Below, in pieces: positions 1 through 7,717 of a stretch of DNA of 23,784 bases. The DNA lies in assembly GCA_964396185.1 (NCBI GenBank), contig CAYNEI010000035.1, forward strand, positions 1 to 23,784. Reading direction: 5' to 3'. The DNA comes from CAYNEI01 sp964396185 (GTDB lineage: Archaea > Thermoplasmatota > SW-10-69-26). Made by a program: the position numbers and the translations under genes. Below the pieces are notes generated by a model, which worked only from the letters and a program-made list of their open reading frames with translations, made no database searches and was not told where the DNA came from. Within the stretch, counting starts at the first letter, position 1; each line of letters starts with the position of its first letter.

Positions 1-38
1 TCCCATCTACCGCCACCGCCTGGCCCAGGACGCAACGC

Positions 39-43
39 TTTTT
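39..43 (+). promoter_or_regulatory. TATA-like box for glyS
   Basis: A run of five T residues is centred 28 nt upstream of the glyS ATG at 69. The same spacing recurs at many genes here, so a leaderless transcript beginning at or near the ATG is inferred. Confidence 0.5.
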
Positions 44-68
44 CCTGGGGCCCCCATCAGCCACCATC

Positions 69-2036
69 ATGCCCGAGACCCCTGCCGACCACGGTGAAGA
101 GCTCATGGCGATGCTCAAGCGCCGTGGCTACATCCAGCCAGCCTACGAGCTCTACGGTGGGGTGGCCGGGTTCTACGACTACGGCCCCCTGGGCCAGGGC
201 TTGAAGCGCCAGTTCGAGGCGCTCTGGCGCCAGGCCTACGTTGTCGAGGAGGGCTTCGGGGAGATCTCGACGCCCACGGTGGCTCCAGAGGAGGTGTTCG
301 TGGCCTCGGGTCATGTGGACCAGTTCGACGACGTGCTCATCGAGTGCCCGGCTTGCGGGAGCGCTGGTCGGGCTGACCACGTGCTGGCCGACGAGCTCGA
401 TCGCATCGCTGCTGAGACGACCGAGCAGCTCGAGGCCCACATCGAGGGCGAGGAGAACGACGAGCGAGCCAAGCAGCTCATCGAGTGCCGGGAGCTGGTG
501 CTCGAGGAGATCCAACGCAACCGCGCGGCCATCGAGCACCACGCCGACCAGGCCACCGTGGCAGAGCTCCTGTGCCTGGAGGAGATCGTCGATGAACCGG
601 CGGTCCCCCTCTCGCAGACGTTCGGGCCCTTCGAGATCACCTTCCTGGCCAGCTCGTTCCAGATCGCCCGCAACGGGGAGGTGCTCGTGGCCAACCGGAT
701 CGCGTGCCCGAAGTGTCAGGAGAGCTGGCACCAGAACGCGCGGGTCTCGCCGTTCAACCTCATGTTCGCCACGCGCATCGGGCCGGGCGACGGCAAGCCC
801 GGCTACGTGCGCCCCGAGACCGCGCAGGGCATGTTCGTCAACTTCGACTGGCTCTACCGGTACAACCGGGAGAAGCTGCCCCTGGGTGCCGTGCAGATCG
901 GCCGGGCCTACCGCAACGAGATCGCACCCCGCCAGGGGCTGATCCGGTTGCGGGAGTTCTGGCAGGCCGAGGCCGAGGTCTTCGTGGACCCGGAGGACAA
1001 GCGCCACGGCTCCTTCGACGACGTGGCCGACATGGCCGTCCATCTGGTGCCCGACGGCGGGGAGCAGGTGGAGATGGCGCTGGGTGAGGCGGTGGAGAAT
1101 GGCTCGATCGACAACGAGACGGTGGCCTACTTCCTCGCCAAGACCTACCGCATCCTCACCGAGGCGGGCTTGGACCCGGACCGGGTGCGCTTCCGGCAGC
1201 ACGAGTCCGATGAGATGGCGCACTACGCAGCCGACTGCTGGGACGCCGAGTTCCACAGCGCCCGGTACGGCTGGGTGGAGTGCGTGGGCATCGCGGACCG
1301 CGGCTGCTACGACCTGGAAGCCCACCAGGAGCACTCGGGCCAGAGTCTGGAGGCCTTCCGCCTCTACGACGAGGCCATCGAGGAGGAGGTCACCCGCGTC
1401 GTGGCTGACATGAGCGCGTTGGGCCCGCTCTTCAAGGGCCAGGCCCAGGCGGTCGCCGACGCCCTGGAGGCCTTGGATGCCAACACGCTCACCTCTGGCC
1501 AGGCTGTCGAGCTCGACCTGGATGGGGAGCTCGTCGAGGTCCCGGGGGGCGCCTTCGAGATCCAGGAGACCACCGAGCGGGTCACGGGCCAGCGGTTCCT
1601 CCCGCATGTCATCGAGCCATCGTACGGGATCGATCGCATCCTGTACGCCGTGCTGGAGCACAGCTTCGACCCCACCGGTGAGACCACCGTGCTCTCGCTC
1701 CCGCCGTGGATGGCGCCGCTCCAGGTGGGCGTGCTCCCGCTGGTGAGCAAGGATGGCCTGCCCGAGAAGGCGCGTGAGATCGAGGACGAGCTCAAGCGCC
1801 GGGGCATCGTGACGTACTACGACGACGGCGGCTCGGTCGGCCGGCGCTACGCTCGCCTGGACGAGGTCGGAACACCCTTCGTGGTCACCGTAGACCACGA
1901 GACCCTCGAAGAGGGCACGGCCACCATCCGGGACCGGGACAGCCAGGAGCAGGCCCGCGTGGCCGTCGACGAGCTGGCCGGTACGCTGGCTCGGCTCGTC
2001 TGGGGCGAGGCAAGCTTCGAGGATCTCGTGAGCTGA
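69..2036 (+). CDS. glyS: Glycyl-tRNA synthetase, archaeal/eukaryotic (alpha2) type
   Basis: Class II aminoacyl-tRNA synthetase that charges tRNA-Gly with glycine in the cytoplasm, 655 residues. The N-terminus has the family signature (RRGYIQPAYELYGG, then FYDYGP, residues 18-40). Two cysteine pairs, C93/C96 and C213/C216, probably bind zinc. They are separated by an acidic helical stretch at about residues 105-180. Motif 2 is around R282-R295 (YRNEIAPRQG...REFWQAEAE) and motif 3 is near 516-530 (EPSYGIDRILYAVLE). The anticodon-binding domain covers about 545-640 and includes the DDGGSVGRRYARLDEVGTP stretch. The ATG at 69 is preferred because a T-rich box lies 28 nt upstream. The in-frame ATGs at 105 and 111 are possible, but starting there would remove conserved-looking N-terminal sequence. 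The gene appears intact and stands alone. Confidence 0.97.
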   Translation: MPETPADHGEELMAMLKRRGYIQPAYELYGGVAGFYDYGPLGQGLKRQFEALWRQAYVVEEGFGEISTPTVAPEEVFVASGHVDQFDDVLIECPACGSAGRADHVLADELDRIAAETTEQLEAHIEGEENDERAKQLIECRELVLEEIQRNRAAIEHHADQATVAELLCLEEIVDEPAVPLSQTFGPFEITFLASSFQIARNGEVLVANRIACPKCQESWHQNARVSPFNLMFATRIGPGDGKPGYVRPETAQGMFVNFDWLYRYNREKLPLGAVQIGRAYRNEIAPRQGLIRLREFWQAEAEVFVDPEDKRHGSFDDVADMAVHLVPDGGEQVEMALGEAVENGSIDNETVAYFLAKTYRILTEAGLDPDRVRFRQHESDEMAHYAADCWDAEFHSARYGWVECVGIADRGCYDLEAHQEHSGQSLEAFRLYDEAIEEEVTRVVADMSALGPLFKGQAQAVADALEALDANTLTSGQAVELDLDGELVEVPGGAFEIQETTERVTGQRFLPHVIEPSYGIDRILYAVLEHSFDPTGETTVLSLPPWMAPLQVGVLPLVSKDGLPEKAREIEDELKRRGIVTYYDDGGSVGRRYARLDEVGTPFVVTVDHETLEEGTATIRDRDSQEQARVAVDELAGTLARLVWGEASFEDLVS

Positions 2037-2060
2037 TCGCCAGGCATCCGGCCCTCGTCG

Positions 2061-2076
2061 AGGGGGACCCTCCCCT
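2061..2076 (+). terminator. Possible hairpin downstream of glyS
   Basis: AGGGG at 2061-2065 pairs with CCCCT at 2072-2076 around a six-base loop, 25 nt past the glyS stop. No T-run follows, so a role in termination is only possible. Confidence 0.2.
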
Positions 2077-2111
2077 AGTTCTCGATGATCGACGAACCCG
2101 GCACCGTCACG

Positions 2112-2118
2112 TTCAAAT
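2112..2118 (+). promoter_or_regulatory. TATA-like box upstream of the 2153 gene
   Basis: TTCAAAT is centred about 38 nt before the ATG at 2153. It predicts a transcript start near 2142 and a leader of about 10 nt. It also overlaps the alternative ATG at 2117, which makes that start unlikely. Confidence 0.35.
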
Positions 2119-2152
2119 GGTGCTCGGGTCGCTGGGAGGGGGAGGTGACGAG

Positions 2153-2614
2153 ATGCGACTCCTCCCCGCTGCCGCGGAGCGTCCCGGTGAGGCGATTCTC
2201 CGCGGCGTCACCGTACTGGCAGTGCTCATCGTGCTCGTCGGGCTCGCTCAGCCCTGGTGGTCAGGCACCCCGTTCCACATCTTCGAGGAGCCCGGCCGGC
2301 AGACCTTCGACGGCTACGATGAGCACGGCTGGATCTACGCGTTGGCGGCCTTGGCCGGCGCGGTGCTCGCCATGACCATCCCCAGAACGTGGCTGGCAGG
2401 TGCCGCCAGCGCGGCCACCTTCGGCCTGGCCGGCACGATCCTCACCGCCAGCCTGGATTGGTTCGGCTTCATGTTCTCCGACGTCACCCTCCATCACGGC
2501 GTCTACGTGACCGGTGGCGGTCTCGCGCTCGGGGTCCTGGCCGGGCTGGCGCTGCTCCTGCTCGGGCTCAGCGAGATCCTCGCAAGCGACGGATCCGGCG
2601 CATCATCCTCGTAG
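2153..2614 (+). CDS. Small four-helix membrane protein, function unknown
   Basis: A 153-residue protein I cannot assign to a named family. It has about four hydrophobic segments (near residues 18-35, 62-80, 86-105 and 122-143). The first loop is probably outside the membrane and holds aromatic and acidic residues (QPWWSGTPFHIFEEPG). The last residues are a short Ser/Gly-rich tail. The ATG at 2153 is chosen because GGAGGTG at 2141-2147 lies five nt upstream, a near-perfect Shine-Dalgarno site. The in-frame ATG at 2117 has no such site and falls in a likely TATA box. The nitrilase gene begins about 66 nt downstream on the same strand, so the two may be co-transcribed, but nothing links them in function. 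Confidence 0.75.
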   Translation: MRLLPAAAERPGEAILRGVTVLAVLIVLVGLAQPWWSGTPFHIFEEPGRQTFDGYDEHGWIYALAALAGAVLAMTIPRTWLAGAASAATFGLAGTILTASLDWFGFMFSDVTLHHGVYVTGGGLALGVLAGLALLLLGLSEILASDGSGASSS

Positions 2615-2680
2615 AGGTCTCCTGGCGGACAGGCCCCGGTAGCGAGCCTGCACAACCCTCATGCATGGGTGGCCGGCTCC

Positions 2681-3613
2681 ATGCCCGTGCCCACCAAGAC
2701 CTTGGCCGCCGTCCAGGCCGAGCCTGTCATCCTGGACGCTCAGGCCTCCCTGGAGAAGGCTGTCCAGCTGATCGAGCAGGCAGGCGACCGAGGAGCCGAT
2801 CTGGTCTGCTTCCCGGAGACCTTCGTGCCTGGCTACGCGCAATGGACCCACAGCGCCCCGTTCGAGGATAACGCTCACAAACGGGCCTATGCTCGCCTGG
2901 CGCGCAACAGCGTGCGCATCCCGGACGAGCTGGAGACCATCGGCGAAGCAGCCCACGCGGCCAACGCCGCTGTGGTGCTGCCCGTGACCGAGCGGGATCC
3001 AACGACCCCCGGGACGCTGTACAACACGCTGGCCACGTTCGGGCCGGACGGGAGCTATCTAGGCAAGCACCGCAAGCTCGTGCCCACCCACCACGAGCGC
3101 ACGGCCTACGGGTACGGTGGTGGCGAGACCATGCGCGCCTTCGAGGCCGACGGCCTCCGCTTCGGGGGCCTATGCTGTTGGAACAACTACATGCCCCTGG
3201 CCAGGTACGCGCTCTACCAGCAAGGCATCCAGGTCTACCTCGCTCCCACAGCGGATGATCTGGACTCCTGGCAGACGGCCATGCGGTTCATCGCGAGGGA
3301 GAGCCGGTGCTTCGTTCTCGCGCCTGCGCTTGTCCAGCGCAAGGAGAGCTTCCCGGACGATTGGGAGCTGGCTGATGAGCCTGCCTGGCAAGCCGAAGCC
3401 GAGTGGAACGAGCGCGGCGGCTCTGTGATCGTCCATCCCTCCGGGGAGGTGCTGGCCGGCCCCGTCTACGAGAAGGAGGCCATCCTCACCGCTGAGGTGG
3501 ATCTAGAGGACGTGGTGGCAGAGCGGCAGACGTTCGATCCGGCGGGCCACTACGCTAGAAGCGAGGTGCTGGATCTGACGGTCCACGGGCTCACTGGTCA
3601 GGGCGTTCGCTGA
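2681..3613 (+). CDS. Nitrilase (carbon-nitrogen hydrolase superfamily, nitrilase branch)
   Basis: A cytoplasmic hydrolase predicted to convert nitriles to carboxylic acids and ammonia, 310 residues. The catalytic set is visible, numbered from the ATG at 2681: E46 (CFPETFVPGYAQW), K132 and E139 (KHRKLVPTHHER), and C166 (GLCCWNNYMPL). The PLARYALYQQG and APTADDLDSWQ stretches after the cysteine are typical of true nitrilases rather than amidases or Nit/Fhit proteins. Most nitrilases have Glu after the Cys-Trp pair, but here it is Asn. The GTG at 2669 would add four residues. The ATG gives the usual family N-terminus (a few residues, then TLAAVQAEPV). The last 23 bases overlap the convergent VOC gene. 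The natural substrate cannot be read from the sequence. Confidence 0.9.
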   Translation: MPVPTKTLAAVQAEPVILDAQASLEKAVQLIEQAGDRGADLVCFPETFVPGYAQWTHSAPFEDNAHKRAYARLARNSVRIPDELETIGEAAHAANAAVVLPVTERDPTTPGTLYNTLATFGPDGSYLGKHRKLVPTHHERTAYGYGGGETMRAFEADGLRFGGLCCWNNYMPLARYALYQQGIQVYLAPTADDLDSWQTAMRFIARESRCFVLAPALVQRKESFPDDWELADEPAWQAEAEWNERGGSVIVHPSGEVLAGPVYEKEAILTAEVDLEDVVAERQTFDPAGHYARSEVLDLTVHGLTGQGVR

Positions 3614-3974
3614 ACGAGATCTCGTTCCCGGACGGATCGGCCAGCGTGCCCCCTAGGGGCCCCCAGGGCAGGGGCGCGACGGGGTCGGTCAGGCGACCGC
3701 TGCTCTTCTCGACGAGTTCGCCGAAGGCGCGGGCGTCGTCCACGGTCAGCACGAGCCCGGTCACGGTTCCTGGCGGGCGGCCGCCGGCGTCCTTGCAGGC
3801 TTCCCAGCCGTGGATGCCGATGGGCGAGGAGCCCGGCAGCTCGAACATGGCCCACACGCGCTCGGGCATTGCCTGGAGCTCGTTGAGACCCAGCTCTTCC
3901 CGGTAGAACCGGCGGGCTTCCTCGAAATCATCGACGTGGAGCGTGGCGACCTGGAGGCCTTGGATGTGCGTCAT
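3591..3974 (-). CDS. VOC-superfamily (glyoxalase/bleomycin-resistance-like) protein
   Basis: A 127-residue vicinal-oxygen-chelate protein built from two beta-alpha-beta-beta-beta modules. The first module contains LHVDDFEEARRFYREELGL (residues 12-30). The second ends in ADPSGNEISFSE (112-123). Candidate metal ligands are H13, H55 and E118, which fits a metal-dependent member. The family includes lyases, dioxygenases, epimerases and resistance proteins, so the reaction is unknown. The start has GAGGT about eight nt upstream on the coding strand. A weak box near 4011-4018 would give a short leader. The 3' end overlaps the convergent nitrilase gene by 23 bases. Confidence 0.88.
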   Translation of the reverse strand: MTHIQGLQVATLHVDDFEEARRFYREELGLNELQAMPERVWAMFELPGSSPIGIHGWEACKDAGGRPPGTVTGLVLTVDDARAFGELVEKSSGRLTDPVAPLPWGPLGGTLADPSGNEISFSERPDQ

Positions 3975-4097
3975 GGTGCAACCTCTAGGTGCCCAGAGCC
4001 CGGGTGGGGTCCTAAGCCTTCGCGTCAGGGCTCACCGGTAGTACTGCACCAGTCGTACTGCACCGGTCGTACCGGCCGCCGGTGCGCTCAGACCGCT

Positions 4098-4553
4098 TCA
4101 AAGCCTGTCCCGGATCGCACCGAGGACCGAGAGCTGCTCGTCGAGCACGCCGGTCTGCCGGTCCAGCTCGAACTGGATGACGTCCAACTCGTCCAGCTTG
4201 TCCAGCTTGCGGTCGACGCTCTCCAGCTTGAGGTTCGTATCGAGGGTCGTAGCGGCGGTGGTCTCGGCCTGCCGAGCCATGGTCTCGGTCGTGGCTACGA
4301 TCTCTCCGAGCGTTCCGGCGACACCACGCACCTGGCCCCGGGTGGAGGCGAGCAGCAACGCGATGGCGGTGAGCAGAACGCCGACAATGGTGCCAGCATC
4401 GATGAGCCACTCGCCGATGTCGTTCCACCACCCGAGAAGCTCGCCGACCACCCCGAGCACCGCTAGGCCAAGGAAGAAGAGGCCCGCGATGAGGAAGCCG
4501 TACGTGAGCTTGTCGAGGATGTCCACGTCGTCCGATGGGTTCTGCGGCGCCAT
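4098..4553 (-). CDS. Two-helix membrane protein with Lys-Leu-Asp coiled coil, paralogue A
   Basis: A 151-residue protein of no family I recognise. A short polar N-terminus is followed by two hydrophobic helices (about residues 17-39 and 52-69) joined by a loop with the motif GWWNDIGEW. A basic STRGQVRG patch follows the second helix. The C-terminal half (about 75-151) is a predicted coiled coil with KLESVDRKLDKLDELD heptad-like repeats. It ends in a module of the form D-x-QTGVLD-x-Q...IRD. A second gene of exactly 151 residues with the same layout lies at 5369-5824, on the far side of the deiodinase-like gene. The ATG at 4553 is preferred over the upstream one at 4658, because the paralogue also starts with a MAPQ/MPRK-type N-terminus. 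It may be a membrane-anchored scaffold or sensor. Confidence 0.78.
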   Translation of the reverse strand: MAPQNPSDDVDILDKLTYGFLIAGLFFLGLAVLGVVGELLGWWNDIGEWLIDAGTIVGVLLTAIALLLASTRGQVRGVAGTLGEIVATTETMARQAETTAATTLDTNLKLESVDRKLDKLDELDVIQFELDRQTGVLDEQLSVLGAIRDRL

Positions 4554-4699
4554 GAATGTTCGGCTTGACAGAGGGGGTCCATGGGATGTGGGTTCCTGGT
4601 GGAGAGGGCCGAACGTACGGGGCTGAGCTGAAGAGCTTTCTCGGAGGCTCGCGTTCACCCCGTGTGTCCGACCTGCGAGCTGATCCCCCGGAGCCCGAG

Positions 4700-5353
4700 A
4701 TGGTTCCCTACGAGCCCGAGCGACCCCCGGCGGAGGAGACCATCGAGCGCGCCCGGGCGTTCCGTGAGCACCTCGACGGTCGGCGCACGGTGCGCATGTT
4801 CTCCACGGAGCCGGTGCCGAGGGACACCATCGAGGAGATCCTCACGGCGGCAGGCACGGCGCCATCCGGTGCGCACAAGCAGCCGTGGACCTTCGTGGCG
4901 GTCAGCCAGGCCGATCTTAAGGCCCAATTGCGCGAGGCAGCCGAAGCCCAGGAGCGCCGGTTCTACGAGGAGATCGCTCCAGAGGATTGGCTCGAGGATC
5001 TGGCTCCCTTGGGCACGGACTGGAAGAAGACGCACCTGACGGATGCGCCCTGGGTGATCGTGGTCTTCGCCCAGGACTACGCCCTGGGCCCGGATGGTGA
5101 GCGCTCGGGCAAGCACTACTACGTCAACGACTCCGTGGGCATCGCTTGCGGGTTCATGCTGTGCGCCATCCGGCAAGCCGGCTTGGTCGCGCTGACCCAC
5201 ACGCCCTCGCCCATGGGCTTCCTGAAGGAGGTGCTTGAGCGCCCGGCGAACGAGCGGGCCTACCTCGTCGTGCCCGTGGGCTACCCAGCGCAGGGGTGCA
5301 AGGTGCCGGACTTAGAGCGCAAGCCGTTGGACGCGTTCGTCGAGTGGCGGTGA
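4700..5353 (+). CDS. Iodotyrosine deiodinase-like nitroreductase-fold flavoprotein
   Basis: An FMN-dependent nitroreductase-superfamily enzyme of 217 residues. From memory of the human protein, it resembles iodotyrosine deiodinase (IYD) over its whole length. FMN-site segments are GRRTVRMF (27-34), AGTAPSGAHKQPWTF (51-65), the HYYVNDSVGIACGFML region (139-154) and THTPSPMG (166-173). The C-terminus VPVGYP...VPDLERKPLD (191-211) is also IYD-like. E85, Y89 and K110 align with the Glu-Tyr-Lys triad (human E157/Y161/K182) that closes the active-site lid over the halotyrosine zwitterion. Reductive dehalogenation of halotyrosines is therefore plausible, but a generic nitroreductase or BluB-like role is not excluded. 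ATG 4700 has GGAG six nt upstream. GTG 4664, with a T-rich stretch about 26 nt before it, would add 12 residues. Paralogous coiled-coil membrane genes flank it on the opposite strand. Confidence 0.88.
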   Translation: MVPYEPERPPAEETIERARAFREHLDGRRTVRMFSTEPVPRDTIEEILTAAGTAPSGAHKQPWTFVAVSQADLKAQLREAAEAQERRFYEEIAPEDWLEDLAPLGTDWKKTHLTDAPWVIVVFAQDYALGPDGERSGKHYYVNDSVGIACGFMLCAIRQAGLVALTHTPSPMGFLKEVLERPANERAYLVVPVGYPAQGCKVPDLERKPLDAFVEWR

Positions 5354-5368
5354 GCAGACCGGGGGCCC

Positions 5369-5824
5369 TCAAACCGATGAGCCGTCCCGGATCTGCTCGA
5401 GGATTCGGACCTGGCGATCGAGCACGCCGGTCTGTGCGTCGAGCTCGGCCTGGATCGTGTCCAGCTCATCCAGCTTCTCCAGCTTGTCCAGCTTCGTGTC
5501 CATGCTGTCGAGCTTGTCCAGCTTGCCGTCGATGGTGACGAGCCGGTCGTTGGCGGTGTCGAGCTTGGCGTTGTTCGAGAGCACGGCGTCGCCGGCCCGT
5601 CGGACCTGGCCCCGGGTGGAGCCAACGAGCAAGGCGACGAGCGCGGTCAGGACGCTGATCAGGGTGCCGAACGAGAGGAGCACCTCGCCGACGTCGTTCC
5701 ACCAGCCGAGGTGCTCGCCCACGAGCCCGAGGATGACCATGGCGAGCCCAACGAGGGAGAGAGCGATCATGAGGTGGTAGAGGCGGTCGAGATCCATGCG
5801 CTTGGATGGGGTTTTGCGCGGCAT
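5369..5824 (-). CDS. Two-helix membrane protein with Lys-Leu-Asp coiled coil, paralogue B
   Basis: A 151-residue paralogue of the protein at 4098-4553, with the same length and order. The N-terminus is short and basic (MPRKTPSKR). Two hydrophobic helices (about 17-38 and 48-67) flank the loop GWWNDVGEV, then STRGQVRR, then a coiled coil with repeated KLDKLD units (about 95-125). It ends in DAQTGVLDRQ...LEQIRD. DNA identity persists in places: 18 bases at 5604-5621 match 4330-4347, and 17 bases at 5418-5434 match 4141-4157. This points to a duplication followed by divergence. The start at 5824 is chosen by comparison with paralogue A. The reading frame stays open far upstream, but that part is antisense to the S15 hydrolase gene. 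The 3' end lies 15 nt from the convergent deiodinase-like gene. Function unknown. Confidence 0.78.
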   Translation of the reverse strand: MPRKTPSKRMDLDRLYHLMIALSLVGLAMVILGLVGEHLGWWNDVGEVLLSFGTLISVLTALVALLVGSTRGQVRRAGDAVLSNNAKLDTANDRLVTIDGKLDKLDSMDTKLDKLEKLDELDTIQAELDAQTGVLDRQVRILEQIRDGSSV

Positions 5825-5854
5825 GAAGGTTCGCCCCCGATAGGCGGTTCTCGG

Positions 5855-5866
5855 CGATACCGTTAT
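5855..5866. repeat. Short imperfect inverted repeat upstream of paralogue B
   Basis: GATA and TATC arms flank a CCGT centre, about 31-42 nt upstream of the ATG at 5824. It could be the A/T-rich promoter element of that gene or an operator. The evidence is only the short symmetry and the position. Confidence 0.25.
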
Positions 5867-5930
5867 CACCGGGAGATGGCCGAAGGTACGGGTTCCCGAT
5901 CGAGCGGACCGCGGCTCGGTCGCCTGCGGG

Positions 5931-7667
5931 TCAAACGTCGTCCGGCCGCTCCACGATGACCGGATCTTCGACCACGGGGAGCTCGAGCCACGAGCCCTCT
6001 TGGCCGTAGTGGATCGTGTTGTGGGTGACGGGCTCGTCGATGGGGAAGACCCGGTCGTCGTGGCCGTGGACCATGAGAGCGATGCTGTGGCCCTCCTGGA
6101 GGACCCACTCCCGGGCCTCGAAGACGAAGTCGAAGGTGTGGGCTTGGCCGGGTGTGAGCGGCGCGCTCTTCTCGAAGCCCTCGCGCAGATGCGCGTTGAA
6201 CCAGCCCTCGGCCAGCCACGTCCAGGCGCCGTCCGGAGCCACGTCGTAGAGGTCGAAGAGGAAGTAGGTGTTCTCGGCGTCCACGCTGGCCACCAAGTGC
6301 ATGCGAGCCTGGCCTGCCAGGTGGATCGGGTCCTCGAGGGGTTGGCTGGTCCAGGCGAGCTCTGTTGGGGTCCCGTCCAGGCTGGCCACGGCGTCGAGCT
6401 GGTCGGGCCCGGTGAACGCGTTGCGTGCCATGTCCGCGCGGTAGCTCTCCTCGCCCTCGGAGGGCGCGACGGGCGTGAGCTCGCCTGTGGCCAGGTGGAG
6501 GCGCTCTCGGGCGGGTTGCTCGGGGGGCCAGTGGGTGCCCAGGCGGATGCGGTCGTCGTTGAGCTGCACCTCGACCGGCGGGCTCTCCAGCACCCCGTTC
6601 TCGATGCCCTTGAGCCAGTGGTCCATCCAGGCGTGCTCGACGGTGAAGTAGTCCTCCCGCGGAGCGTACTGGTGGCCGGCCTGGTGGAGGAAGGCTTTCT
6701 TGGGGACGTCGAGCTCGTTGAACCAGTGGACCGCCTCGCTCGGGTTGACCGCGCGATCGGCGAAGCCCTGGCTGTACAGGATGGGCACCTGGACGTCTCC
6801 GGCCCCCAGGGTGAGGTTGCGTTCGGCCCAGTAGGCATCGTAGATGCCGTGCTCGTAGGTGCCGGGGCTCATGTGCGCGATGGCCTCCTCCTGGTCGCAG
6901 GCGGCCATGGCGGTGTTGATCGCCCAGTCGGGTCCGCGCTCGACATCGAACGGCGGGGGTGCCCCGACGAGGAGCTCGTAGGTCAGCGGGTAGTGGCGCC
7001 CGTCGTACGGGACGCCGTTCATGAACGTGTTGCGCCACTGGTTGGTCACGCCAGCGATGGTGACCACCGTGGTCAGGTGCTCAGGCGCGGTGATGGCGGC
7101 CTCGTGTGGCGTGGTGCCGACGTAGCTGACCCCGTGCATGGCCACCTTGCCATCGCTCCAGGGTTGCCCGGCGATCCACTCGACCAGGTCGTGCTGGTCG
7201 GCCTGCTCCTTGGCGCCCATCATGTCCATGCAGCCCTCGCTGTTGCCTGTGCCGCGCACGTGCGCGAACACGACAGCGTAGCCGCGGGGCACGTAGTGGT
7301 CCACCAAGCGCCCGGTGCCGAAGAGCTCGTCCAGCTTCCCGTTGCCGGCCAGCGCGCGGTAGGGGCTGGACTCCAGGATGGTGGGCCAGGGGCCCTGGCC
7401 GTCTGGCAGGTGGATCTCGGTGTAGAGCTCGACGCCGTCGGTGGTGGCCTCAACGTACTCGACCAGCTTGGGTAGGACGTCGAAGATGGGTTCGGTGAGC
7501 CGGGACTCGTTGATGGCGTGGCCAGCCACGATGGGCTCGATGACCCGGGCCTCCGTCGCGCTGGCCTCGAAGGCCTCACTTGGGTCGTCGGTGCCGATGC
7601 AGCCCGCAAGCGAGGCGGCCAGCAGCAGGGCGACCAGGGCGGGGCTGGCTCCGCGTCCTCCCATCAT
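5931..7667 (-). CDS. CocE/NonD-family (S15) alpha/beta hydrolase, lipoprotein
   Basis: A secreted, probably lipid-anchored hydrolase of the Xaa-Pro dipeptidyl-peptidase/cocaine-esterase family, 578 residues. It starts with a signal peptide ending in the lipobox LAGC (C23). The alpha/beta-hydrolase domain spans about 70-355. The likely catalytic triad is S181 (HGVSYVGT), D304 (GFADRAVNP) and H332 (AGHQYAP). The HVRGTGNSEG stretch (136-145) is the usual family motif before the nucleophile. The C-terminal part (about 370-570) is the jelly-roll domain of this family (VASVDAENTYFLFDLYDV, LMVHGHDDRVFP). Substrate is unknown; esters, amides or peptides are possible. The start is supported by an AAAA box centred about 27 nt upstream. 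The next gene upstream is another lipoprotein on the same strand. Confidence 0.92.
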   Translation of the reverse strand: MMGGRGASPALVALLLAASLAGCIGTDDPSEAFEASATEARVIEPIVAGHAINESRLTEPIFDVLPKLVEYVEATTDGVELYTEIHLPDGQGPWPTILESSPYRALAGNGKLDELFGTGRLVDHYVPRGYAVVFAHVRGTGNSEGCMDMMGAKEQADQHDLVEWIAGQPWSDGKVAMHGVSYVGTTPHEAAITAPEHLTTVVTIAGVTNQWRNTFMNGVPYDGRHYPLTYELLVGAPPPFDVERGPDWAINTAMAACDQEEAIAHMSPGTYEHGIYDAYWAERNLTLGAGDVQVPILYSQGFADRAVNPSEAVHWFNELDVPKKAFLHQAGHQYAPREDYFTVEHAWMDHWLKGIENGVLESPPVEVQLNDDRIRLGTHWPPEQPARERLHLATGELTPVAPSEGEESYRADMARNAFTGPDQLDAVASLDGTPTELAWTSQPLEDPIHLAGQARMHLVASVDAENTYFLFDLYDVAPDGAWTWLAEGWFNAHLREGFEKSAPLTPGQAHTFDFVFEAREWVLQEGHSIALMVHGHDDRVFPIDEPVTHNTIHYGQEGSWLELPVVEDPVIVERPDDV

Positions 7668-7691
7668 GGGCCTGCATCCCAGGAGGTGGGG

Positions 7692-7695
7692 AAAA
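7692..7695 (-). promoter_or_regulatory. TATA-like box for the S15 hydrolase gene
   Basis: AAAA on the plus strand (TTTT on the coding strand) is centred 26.5 nt upstream of the ATG at 7667, consistent with a leaderless transcript. Confidence 0.4.
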
Positions 7696-7717
7696 GGGTT
7701 CCTGCGTCCCCTGGGCG

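Noticed and set aside
57..1898. A 613-codon open frame on the minus strand over glyS
   Set aside because: The frame is antisense to a confidently identified gene. GC-rich codon bias keeps the opposite strand open, and the translation is low-complexity Leu/Val/Gly/His without any domain.
3591..3613. The overlap of the nitrilase and VOC gene ends as a sign of an error
   Set aside because: Both C-termini look complete, and a 23-base convergent overlap is ordinary in compact archaeal genomes.
5456..5530. Repeated DNA units resembling a small tandem array in paralogue B
   Set aside because: The repeats are the codons of the Lys-Leu-Asp coiled coil. Units are short and in frame, without the repeat-spacer pattern of a CRISPR array.
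5825..6838. An N-terminal extension of paralogue B to 489 residues
   Set aside because: The added part is Ser/Thr/Arg-rich shadow sequence over the hydrolase gene. The other paralogue has the short form, also 151 residues.
6000..7475. A 491-codon plus-strand frame over the S15 hydrolase
   Set aside because: It is a shadow of the real minus-strand gene, which has a lipobox and a full catalytic triad.
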